A stretch of 64,000 nt of DNA from Catonia carolina (Eukaryota > Arthropoda > Insecta > Hemiptera > Achilidae). The position numbers and the translations under genes were made by a program. Under the pieces are notes generated by a model. That model was given only the letters and a program-made list of their open reading frames with translations, was not told the DNA's origin and searched no databases. Positions within the stretch are counted from its first letter, which is position 1; each line of letters starts with the position of its first letter. Of the stretch, positions 55,374 to 64,000 are shown piece after piece. The DNA is taken from contig JAQMRL010000005.1 in assembly GCA_035578175.1 (NCBI GenBank), positions 55,347,722-55,411,721 of the forward strand. The letters are read 5' to 3'.

Positions 55374-56347
55374 AAAATCTGGTGTGAAACACTCACACAA
55401 CTTTCTCTTGCCAATGCAAATAATTAACAATATAACGTAACATTCGTCATAAAACATTAGAAATAAACAAAAAACTAACCTCAAAAAACATAACCTAATT
55501 TTAATCATGAGTGAAAGATGCAGTATGAAAATCAACCTCAGTTTGGCTTAAAAATAAGGAAAATCACTCTTTCACGCTAAACTAGGCTCTGCAGTGAAAA
55601 ATGCTCTAAATAAAAGTTGTAGATCTTTTTATTTACTATAAAATTTATTATATACACTTTTGTCGTAAAATGCATTCTAAGGCCGAAATCTTAAAAAAAT
55701 TAATTTTTCACACGTTTTCGTTGGAAAAAATCAGAAAATCGCTAATTACTGCTAAACTAAGCGTTATACAAAAAACTGTTAAAAAATAAAAGTTGTAGAA
55801 TTTTAAATTCTCTACAAATTTTATTTTATAAATTTTTGCGCTAAATTCCATATTAAAGCCGTAATTTTAAAAAAACTATGTTTTTACGTGAAAACAGCCT
55901 CACCAAGAATTTCAGCAAACATGACGCCTACCCTATCTTGTACAGAAAAAAAAATTAAGTAAATGAGGCGATTTTAAAAGAAATCGTAGGACCAGTTTTT
56001 GAGAAAATCGCAAAAAAGTGAAAAATTACACGAATAATCTACTACTTCCGGTTGACCGATTTTGATGAAAATGTTCGTGTCGGGTCCGGTAGTGGTATGT
56101 AACTTAAGTTTCAAGTTTCAAGTTCGTACGATGTTCCGTTTTTGAGATATTTTGTATACACACCCACACACACAGACACACGGACACACAGACTCACAGA
56201 CACACACACAGACCAATCGCTAAAAACATGTTTTTTGGGTTCAGGGGGTCTGAAAACGTATAGATCCGGTGAAAACTCGATTTCTTAAAATCGACATGAA
56301 AACAATACTTTCCTTCCTATATATTCATATAGGCAAGAGAAAGTAAA
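55374..56347 (-). mobile_element. HINE-like repeat, copy 18, full length
   Basis: AATCTGGTGTGAAACACTCA to CATATAGGCAAGAGAAAGTAAAAAT. Both subterminal repeats and the 3' hairpin GTGTGA-AACAC-TCACAC are perfect. A mixed CA/GACA tract lies at 56158-56208. Very similar to copy 20, 0.9 kb away. Confidence 0.92.
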
Positions 56348-56579
56348 AATCTTAAGATTCAAAATTATCTTGTAGGCATGTCCCGGCTTCAATGGAGTGT
56401 CTCTGAAAACATTCGAAAAATACTGTCAAATTTTTCTCGTCAAGTTGTAATATGTTCAAAATATTTTTCTTAACGGTTGTTTATGTCACGTACACAAATA
56501 AAAGTAAAATATTTTTACTTTTATCGTTTAAATTTTACATTGTATAAATTCTGTTAGAGTTTTCACCTCCGTATCATTT

Positions 56580-56787
56580 TTGTACCCATAACAGGCAGGT
56601 GGAGTGTTAAATTATTTCCACTCGTTCTGTTAGTTCCAGGGCTACAAAAAATAGTTTTGTTTCTTATCACATAGTCAGCTAATTGTACGACTGAAACATT
56701 TAAGAAAACAAGGGGTAGAAGTGTAAAAGACGCTAGTTATAAGTTATCTCCTCTGAAAGTAATGCATTTCATTATACAGCCAGACCC
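56580..56787 (+). mobile_element. SINE-A copy 10, 3' truncated
   Basis: It starts ACCCATAACAGGCAGGTGGA and stops at ATTATACAGCCAGACCC, directly joined to the T-run of a HINE-like fragment. Confidence 0.8.
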
Positions 56788-57061
56788 TTTTTTATAGGAA
56801 ATTAAAAGATCTACAACTTTTATTTAGCGAATTTTTCTCTGTAGAGCCTAATTTAGCATGAAAGAGTGATTTTCCGTATTTTAAAACCAAACTGAGGTTA
56901 ATTTTCATTTTGCATCATTCACTCATGATTAAAATAAAGTTATGTTTTTCTGAGGTTAGTTTTTTGTTTATTTCTAATGTTTTATTACTAATATTACGTT
57001 ATATTGTTCATTATTTGCGTAGGCAAGAGAAAGCTGTGTGAGTGTTTCACACCAGATTTTT
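56788..57061 (+). mobile_element. HINE-like repeat, copy 19, 3' part
   Basis: TATAGGAAATTAAAAGATCT to GGCAAGAGAAAGCTGTGTGA and the hairpin ending CACCAGATTTTT. It lies between copies 18 and 20 in the opposite orientation. Confidence 0.85.
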
Positions 57062-57239
57062 GTATAATATTTTGATATTCTTTTGGGATTACTTATACAG
57101 AAGAAATTTTAAAGGCATGTAGTGAAAACTATTTTATTCAAACAAGCGTACCTAGTTGAGAGTCAAATTTAAAACGTTCTTGAAATAACTACAGTAATAG
57201 GTACATCCTTTCTGATTGTGTATAACAGATTTAATATAT

Positions 57240-58210
57240 AAAAATCTGGTGTGAAACACTCACACAACTTTCTCTTGCCAATGCAAATAATTAACAATAA
57301 ACCTAACATTAATAATAAAATATTAGAAATAAACAAAAAACTAACCTCAAAAACATAACCTTATTTTAATCATGAGTGAATGATGCAAAATGAAAATCAA
57401 CCTCAGTTTGGCTTAGAAATACGGAAAATCACTCTTTCTCTCTAAACTAGGCTCTGTAGAGAAAAATGCTTTAAATAAAAGTTGTAGATCTTTTAATTTT
57501 CTATAAATTAAATTATATACACTTTTGTCGTAAAATGCATACTAAGGCCGAAATCTTAAAAAAATCAATTTTTCACACATTTTCTTGAGAAAAAAAACAG
57601 AAAATCGCAAATTACCGCTAAACTAAGCGTTATACAAAAAATTGTTTGAAATAAAAGTTGTAGAATTTTTAATTCTCTACAACTTTTATTATATAAAGTT
57701 TTGCGCTAAAATGCATATTAAAGCTGTAATCTTAAAAAAAACAACGTTTTTACGTGAAAACAGCCTCACCCAGAATTTCAGCAAACATGACGCCTACCCT
57801 ATCTTGTAGAGAATAAAAAATTGAGTAAACCAGGCGATTTTAAAAAAAATCTTAGGACCAGTTTTTGAGAAAATCGCAAAAAAGTGAAAAATTACACGAA
57901 TAAACTACCACTTCCGGTTGACCGATTTTGATGAAAATGTTCGTGTCGAGTCCGGTAGTGGTACGTATCTTAAGTTTCAAGTTTCAAGTTCGTACGATGT
58001 TCCGTTCTTGAGATATTCTGTTCACACACACACACACACGCGCGCGCACGCACACACACACACACACACACAGACCAATCGCTAAAAACATGTTTTGTGG
58101 GTTCAGGGGGTCTGAAAACGTATAGATCCGGTGAAAACTCGATTTCGAAAAATCGACATGAAAACAGTACTTTCCTTCCTATATATTCATATAGGCAAGA
58201 GAAAGTAAAA
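57240..58210 (-). mobile_element. HINE-like repeat, copy 20, full length
   Basis: AATCTGGTGTGAAACACTCA to CATATAGGCAAGAGAAAGTAAAAAG, all family landmarks intact, CA/CG tract 58022-58070. With copy 18 this is the best reference for the family consensus. Confidence 0.92.
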
Positions 58211-58775
58211 AGAATTCTAGGGGGAGCACCATACCCCCTGTTTAGTGCATGTTACATTTGGTGTATCGAGGTAGATGTTTCTAACAACCAACCTTGTGGG
58301 TTAGAGATTTCATTTTTTGTGTCTTGTCTGTGACATTTTCGGTATTTGGAACTAAAAAGATTAAATTTTAAGTAAAAACAAAAATTTAAATAGTTTAATT
58401 TTAGTTTCTGACTTATTAGTAGTACAGCAATAATTTTTGTTCCATTCATCACATATGCACTACGGAACATGGAAGAAACATTTTAACTATCTAATTCTAA
58501 GTTTTTGAGAAAATTGTACCTTTATAAAACAAATTAACTTGAGGGAATTGACTCACCACACTAATACGAATATTATATTCATAACCTCTCACAAGACCTT
58601 TCAAAAACCTTTCTGCAAAACGTAAAAGTACAACAATAACCTTACCTTATAGGAATCCACATGCATAATAGGTATGTTACCAATCTTTGCCAAAATTGTT
58701 CTGACAGAATTAAAAATTTTGCCAAAACATTTACTCTGAAGAGTGGTTTAGTCAATTTTTCACCCTGGCATTACT
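58211..58775. other. spacer
   Basis: No gene or known repeat recognised. Confidence 0.5.
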
Positions 58776-59170
58776 AAATTGTTGTTTAAGTCTGCAGCCG
58801 AAAGGCTGGTTTCAACCTTTAGAGGTTTTACTAAGTAAAAACGAGGAGTGAGCTGGCTTACTATTGCCTTCCTCACTGAGTTGAAAGAGTATGCTTATCA
58901 GCATGCCAGACCCTCCAGAAAGCACCTACTTTCCACCCTGTAAATGATATTCACTTCATTCAGCACAGGGTCTGGCTGCATAGTGAAATTCATTACTCTC
59001 AAAGGAGGTAACTCTGACTAGTGTCTTTTACGCTTCTACCTCTTCTGTTCTTAAATAGTTCAGTCATATAATTGGCTGACTATGTGATAAGAAACAGAAC
59101 TATTTTTTGTAGCCTTGGAACCAGCAGATCGAGTGCAATTAATTTAACACTCCACCTACCCATTATGGAC
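58776..59170 (-). mobile_element. SINE-A copy 11, full length
   Basis: ATTGTTGTTTAAGTCTGCAG to CTCCACCTACCCATTATGG. The family frame is disrupted. Confidence 0.8.
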
Positions 59171-59348
59171 GATTACGTCATAAAAACCCATATAACTTCC
59201 GTACTTTTCAGCGTAAAACCATATGATTGATATCAAATTAATCAGAAGATATAAACAGAAGGTTATGGTACCAAAATTTGAAAATCGATTTCTTTTAATT
59301 TTTTGGTAAATTGCTTCCCTTAAATAAATTTAATAGAACATATTACGG

Positions 59349-59592
59349 GTAACTTTTTTTTTTTTTTTTTTTTTTTATTCCTAACTTGTGTACGTTGTAA
59401 TCTGTTCAATTTAGAACAATAAGCAACCCCATGACCCAATGAGATGAGGATGATGTGTATGACATGTAAATGAGGTGTAGTCTTGTACAGACCCAGGCCG
59501 ACCATTCCTGAGAGAGTATGGTTAATTAAACCCCAACCATCAAAGTACACCGGTAACCACTGTCTAGTACTCAAATCCGTATAAAAGTAACA
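59349..59592 (-). mobile_element. SINE-B copy 5, 5' truncated
   Basis: A long T-run (poly(A) tail on the minus strand, 59349-59376), then the family body to ACTCAAATCCGTATAAAAGT; the tRNA-like head is missing. Confidence 0.8.
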
Positions 59593-60193
59593 ACTAAATT
59601 TGGTGTACCTGAAATTTTTATTAGAATTGGTCATGTAGTTTTTTTTATTATGCTGTAACAAGTTAAAATTTTCTGATAAAGTTTCATTTTGTTATGCACA
59701 GTAGATTGTATATTATTCTAAAACAATAGTATTTTTAGTTACAATGGACAGAAGTATGTAAGTAGACACACGATAATGGAAAATTTACTATGATAACTTT
59801 TCATAATGAAATTTAATATTGAATTATAATTATTCTTTTATGATTTAAATTATTATAAAATAATTAATTAATAAAATATGTGTTACAGGTATTCTTTTAT
59901 ATTCGTTTACATCAGATTATACCAGTTTAAATTACAGTGTTCTTTAATGTGAATAATTTAATAAAATCCTTGTTCATTTTCATTTTATATTATAATTAAT
60001 TGAATAATTTTAAAATTATTATTTAAATATCCTGAATTGCAATATTTTCCCGCATAAATACTAATTTTTCTAAACCTTTAATATTTTCACACACACACTT
60101 TTTATGTAAAATGTTCAGTTATCTTTGTAAATATTGTAACACTTAGGCCTAGGTTCATTTGGGATCTGGGTATTATATATAATTAGCAAACAT

Positions 60194-60513
60194 TCTTTTT
60201 TTTATCCCTAATATATGTACGTTGCAATCTATTCAATTCAGAACAAAAAGCAACCCTGTAACACAATGAAATGTGGTTGATGTCTATGACGTGTAAATGA
60301 GGTTTAGTCTTCTACAGACTCAGGCCGACCATTCTTGAGAATTAATTAAACCCCGCCTTCAAAGTACACCGGTAACCACTGTCTAGTATTCAAATACGTG
60401 CAAAAGTAACTAACTTTACTAGGATTTGAATCAGGAACCTTCGTCTCCGAGTTAGCTGTTAAACAGCTGACTCGGAGCGACGTCTTTACCTCTAGATCAA
60501 CACGTTGGGTCTC
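60194..60513 (-). mobile_element. SINE-B copy 6, full length
   Basis: TTTTTTTATCCCTAATATAT to CTTTACCTCTAGATCAACAC, including both box regions (B box complement GGATTTGAATCAG). Confidence 0.8.
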
Positions 60514-60636
60514 TGAACTTATTTTGACCTTATTTAAGAACAATTAACTACAACTGTGTAACATTTTAACGGGAGCAGCAGTTATAATGGCAATAGTTTT
60601 ATATAATATTATTATTATATTGGTGTCACTTTTGTG

Positions 60637-60937
60637 AGGTAGTCGCCCAGCGACAATCCCTTAAGACGATTCACAAATTAAAGGTCTCTACTCCATTGCC
60701 TTTTCAGTCTTCTAGGTAGGTTGTGTGGTACGTGAGGAGTGAACAATGATTGAATTTTTAGATTTGTGTGATAGTGCAGTTTGATATTAAAACGTCTTTA
60801 TAGTTTCTTTCTGTTTCGTCTACCGTTTTGATCTCTATGTAATGTCTACGTAATGTTTTGTTACTAACATATGTTGGACAGCCCGTGATGATACTTAAGG
60901 TTTTGTTCTGGAGGTATCTAAACTTGAAACAATATTT
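60637..60937 (-). pseudogene. Jockey-like reverse transcriptase C-terminal relic
   Basis: The minus strand is open for about 55 codons: FKFRYLQNKTLSIITGCPTY, VSNKTLRRHYIEIKTVDETE, RNYKDVLIS; then in another frame HVPHNLPRRLKRQWSRDL. This follows the order lQxkxLRxITxAPxYVxNxxL…tvxe…RRLKRxWxRDL of Jockey-clade proteins. The catalytic part is absent. Confidence 0.7.
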
Positions 60938-61465
60938 ACAGAATTAATTAATAATTACAATGAATTTTTAAATTTACACTACTAACAAATTACAATATTA
61001 GATTACCACAATTAAATTGATTAAAAAATTTAAAACTTAAAGTCAACTATAAGATCCTGTCACTCAAAAATAAAAATAAGTGATTTACCTGTCTACAAAC
61101 ACTTGGTACCACCCATAACTACACGATTTAGAAACGTCCGACTACACTAACACCCATTCACAGTCAATTACTTACAAAAAAGGCGCATACTGATTTTATA
61201 CCTGCACTCTGAAGTTTCTCCAAACAATCGAGATCCTTCGAACATAAAAACGAACGTTTCTACTAGTTTTAATTTCCGCGAATTACTATTCAAAAAATTT
61301 CATTTATAGCAATTCATTATCCTTATTCATTACACACCACTTCATACAATACATTTCTAGAATATCACTGTACAATGTTACAATATATACAAGAGTAATT
61401 CGGAGGTTAGTAAAGGTTTGGGAATTATAAAATAACTATTAAATAAACTTGTTTTGAATAGTATT
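60938..61465. other. spacer
   Basis: No gene or known repeat recognised. Confidence 0.5.
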
Positions 61466-62192
61466 GTGGTTGTTTAGGTCATCAGCCAAAAGGCTAGCTT
61501 AAACCTGCAGGTATTTTACTAAGTAAATCGAGGATAAAGTTTTTTTACCATGTCTTCCTCACTGAGTTAAACAGTATGCTTATCACCATGCCGGGCCTTC
61601 TGAAAAGCACATAAATATTTTCCCCATCTACACCCTCACTTCATCCGCCTCAGGGTCTGGCTGTATAATGAAATTCATTACTTTCAGACAAGATAACTTA
61701 GATTAGTGTCTTTTGCACCTCTACCTCTTTTGTTCTTAAATTATTTAGTCATTTAATTGGCTGACCGACCCACTGGGCTGGTCTAGAGGTAAAGTTGTCG
61801 CTGCGAGTCAGCTGTTTAACAGCTGATTTTCGGAGACGAAGGTTCCTGGTTCAAATCCTAGTAAAGGTAGTTACTTTCATACGGATTTGAATACTAGACA
61901 GTGGTTATCGGTGTACTTTTATGGCTGGGGTTTAATTAACTATTCTCTGTCAGGAATTGTTGGCCTGAACCTGTACAAGACTGCACCCCATTTACACGTT
62001 ATACACATAATCCTTATCTCATTGGGTCACGGGGTTGCTTATTGTTCTGAATTGAACAGATTGTAACGTATACACATTAGGGATTAAAAAAAATGGCTGA
62101 CCAAGTGATAAAAAACAGAACTATTTTTAGTAGCCCTGGAACTAACAGATTGAGTGTAAGTAACTTAACTCTCTACCTGTCTGTTATGGGCT
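61466..62192 (-). mobile_element. SINE-A copy 12, interrupted by SINE-B
   Basis: 61466-61766 and 62094-62192 together form one SINE-A; a SINE-B lies between them. Confidence 0.85.
61767..62093 (+). mobile_element. SINE-B copy 7, full length with target-site duplication
   Basis: GACCCACTGGGCTGGTCTAG to CACATTAGGGATTAAAAAAAA. TGGCTGACC flanks it at 61758-61766 and 62094-62102, both within SINE-A, which proves the insertion order and defines the family ends. Confidence 0.92.
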
Positions 62193-62231
62193 ACACTTGT
62201 CTGTTTTGGATAAACGTTTTATTTTTGAATT

Positions 62232-62500
62232 ACAGCATTTTTCTCTACATAGTCACCGTGCAAATTCTAGCAAATGCCACAACGTGTAGCGAGTCTTTGT
62301 ATTCCAGATTCATATGCCTTTGCTGCCAGTCGATTGAAACAAAGTAGTCACGCATTTTCGGTTTCTTCATCACTTTGAAATAATTTTTTTTCTTACCAAA
62401 AATTATTGATTTTGTAAAGAGATGAAAATCTGAAGGAGCCCAGGTTTGTTGGGTGAAAGATTGAAATTTTCCCACTTAAATTGTTGGATAAATTGTGTTT
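62232..62500 (-). pseudogene. mariner transposase C-terminal relic
   Basis: The minus strand gives FKWENFQSFTQQTWAPSDFH then LFTKS, corresponding to the HPPYSPDLAPSDYHLF block of mariner DD34D transposases (the last catalytic Asp is the D of APSDFHLF), followed by FGKKK, YFVSIDWQQRHMNLEYKDSL and ARICTVTM, matching the yFxxldxxfyxxGIxxLxxRWxKCI tail. The upstream catalytic residues and the inverted repeats are not found. Confidence 0.75.
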
Positions 62501-63423
62501 CGGACTGGGTAAGCAAAGAATATGTAACCTAATATTCAGAATTTTCATGCACCCCATTGATGAGGTTTTGATTAGGAATTTAACAAAGATAATTTGGTAA
62601 GATCGATTTGGAAATCCGATCGTGGCACTTGAAAAAATAAAACATATGTTTTTAACCCGTCGACTTCTGTGACTGAAAAGTATTTTAACTATTATTAGGA
62701 TGGAAATGTGTTGTTAATATTGCGCTAAGGTACTTGGGAAATATAATTTGTCTTTTTAATGTTATTTTCAAGCTATTACTGTCATTTTATTTTGTCTGGT
62801 ATCATTAATTAGACGGGTACGTCAACAGAAAGATTTGACCGAATTTTTTCAAACAATTGACCTATTTCTTAGTTTTGTTTTTAGAACAAACACTAGCATA
62901 TATTTAAAATAAAATTTTGTTAAAGAAATAAAAATTGTCCTTTTGTGATTTTATAATGTGATAAATGTGTTTACTATGTGAGTTTTTTAAAATTCTCCAC
63001 GTGGTTGATCTAAATTTAGAACGGGGTCGCAAAAATGGTTTTAAAACCATCAGTTTACCTTTAATTCTATACTATAACTGATAAAATACTAACATATAAA
63101 CGGCACAAATGTAATGGGGGACGTTCCTTGTCTGTGGCTATCGTCCATATCAAATTAGTTCAGTGCTGCCAACTTAAATAAAGTTACTCTCACACAGGAA
63201 AATTGCAATTACCAGTAGTGTTATTAGTCTACTATTATTTTTATTAGTAGTAGTATTAAAGTTTACTTGTTATAACGTCTAGTTTAATGAAATCTCTATG
63301 TGAATATAAAAAGTATGTCCCCTAGTGTCACTTGAAAAAAATCTAAATCGGTGACTTACAATTATTAATGTCGTTGAATTTTACAACGAATTATGAATTT
63401 TAAATTTTGAAATATTTATGTTG
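62501..63423. other. AT-rich spacer
   Basis: No gene or known repeat recognised. Confidence 0.5.
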
Positions 63424-63515
63424 TCTGCCTCCGTAGCGTAGTGGTAGCGCGCTAGCCTACAGCGCGGAGGACCCGTGTTTGATTTCCGGATAGGGTCTTA
63501 AAATTTTCACGAGTT
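63424..63515 (+). mobile_element. SINE-D tRNA-like head
   Basis: GCCTCCGTAGCGTAGTGGTA, GCGCGCTAGCCTACAGCGCG, then B-box-like GTGTTTGATTTCCGG. It looks like a tRNA but has no acceptor pairing, and the head is shared with the copies at 16.8, 27.3 and 46.7 kb. Confidence 0.6.
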
Positions 63516-64000
63516 AAAATCTACCATTACATAATCTTCTGCAGATCATTCATTACAATCCATTATATTTGTTCAATACATTCCATCTCACTCAATACTC
63601 AATTTTTTACGACAAACAATTTATTCCCTGGTTATTTTTCGAATTTTACTGTTTTAATGTTACAATACCTTTTGAATTAACCAAAAGTTCCCAGAAAAAG
63701 GTAATATGGTCTTAAATTCCGGCAAAGATTTTTGAAAAATTATATCATTTAAAAAATAAATAATTTTTGCAAATCTAAAAACGATAAACAAAGAAAATCG
63801 CAAACGCTTTAAAACGTATTTTACCGGAAACGTCATCCGTTAAGTGCAAGTCAGAAAAACAAATTTCTTTCCGTAACTTGTAAAATGTTAATCATATATA
63901 AATGTTCCATGTCAAAATTGATTAGAAATTTTTATGTCCTCATGAAGTTTATATTTTACAGAAGCGGTAAATTGGCATCGTGCCTAAGACATTAAGTATG
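63516..64000. other. AT-rich spacer
   Basis: No gene or known repeat recognised. Confidence 0.5.

Noticed and set aside
58097..58333. Open frame across the 5' end of HINE-like copy 20
   Set aside because: Composed of non-coding repeat sequence plus spacer.
63424..63500. Candidate tRNA gene (Gly/Ala-like boxes)
   Set aside because: Acceptor arm does not pair and the B-box arm is mismatched; the head is shared with other SINE-D copies.

Overview
The window is AT-rich nuclear DNA from an arthropod, most likely an insect. It carries Jockey-clade, RTE/CR1-like, mariner, Tigger/pogo, SINE and Helentron-like sequences, long AT-rich spacers and CA/TG microsatellites. The species cannot be read from the sequence; a hemipteran or another repeat-rich insect is only a guess. 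I found no convincing host protein-coding exon, no functional tRNA or rRNA gene and no bacterial-type operon. Nearly everything recognisable is transposon-derived, and many elements are nested in one another.

The main landmark is a full-length Jockey-type retrotransposon at 7478-11897 (minus strand). It has a 5' UTR, a gag-like ORF1 with zinc knuckles, an 11-bp overlap into ORF2 (endonuclease plus reverse transcriptase), a short 3' UTR, a poly(A) tail and a 12-bp target-site duplication. ORF2 is in one frame throughout but is broken by a TAG and a TAA. A second, 5'-truncated Jockey-like copy (33938-35146) and two older relics (53.2 kb, 60.7 kb) belong to other lineages. Older LINE relics lie at 1.1-1.5, 4.7-5.1, 22.2, 23.3, 23.9, 51.4 and 54.1 kb.

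The dominant repeat is a ~0.9-1.0 kb family with about 20 full or partial copies on both strands. It starts with ACTTTCTCTTGCC, carries a TG/CA microsatellite and two diverged ~180-bp internal repeats, and ends with the inverted GGCAAGAGAAAGT, a GTGTGAGTGTTTCACAC hairpin and CAGA in a T-run. This layout (subterminal inverted repeats, 3' hairpin, insertion into T-runs, internal tandem and microsatellite core) matches Helentron-derived non-autonomous elements (HINE/DINE-1 type). I call it the HINE-like family.

Four short retroposon groups are interspersed: SINE-A (~400 bp, AAC-rich tail, recurring ~70-codon open frame), SINE-B (~330 bp, tRNA-like head), SINE-C (~190 bp, tRNA-like head; all three copies sit inside HINE-like elements) and a mixed set of tRNA-like heads (SINE-D). 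DNA-transposon material comprises a Tigger/Jerky-like transposase pseudogene (19.8-20.9 kb), a Tigger N-terminal relic (5.2 kb), a mariner C-terminal relic (62.2-62.5 kb), a Tigger-type MITE family with an internal tRNA-like module (36.1 and 47.5-48.6 kb), a 670-bp element with long inverted repeats and an 8-bp-type duplication (28562-29231), and a ~110-bp palindromic MITE inside a SINE (32.1 kb).

The window therefore reads as a layered transposon graveyard with a few fairly recent insertions, and the nesting gives relative ages: HINE-like elements are hosts for SINE-C, the 670-bp element and a Jockey fragment, while SINE-A hosts SINE-B.
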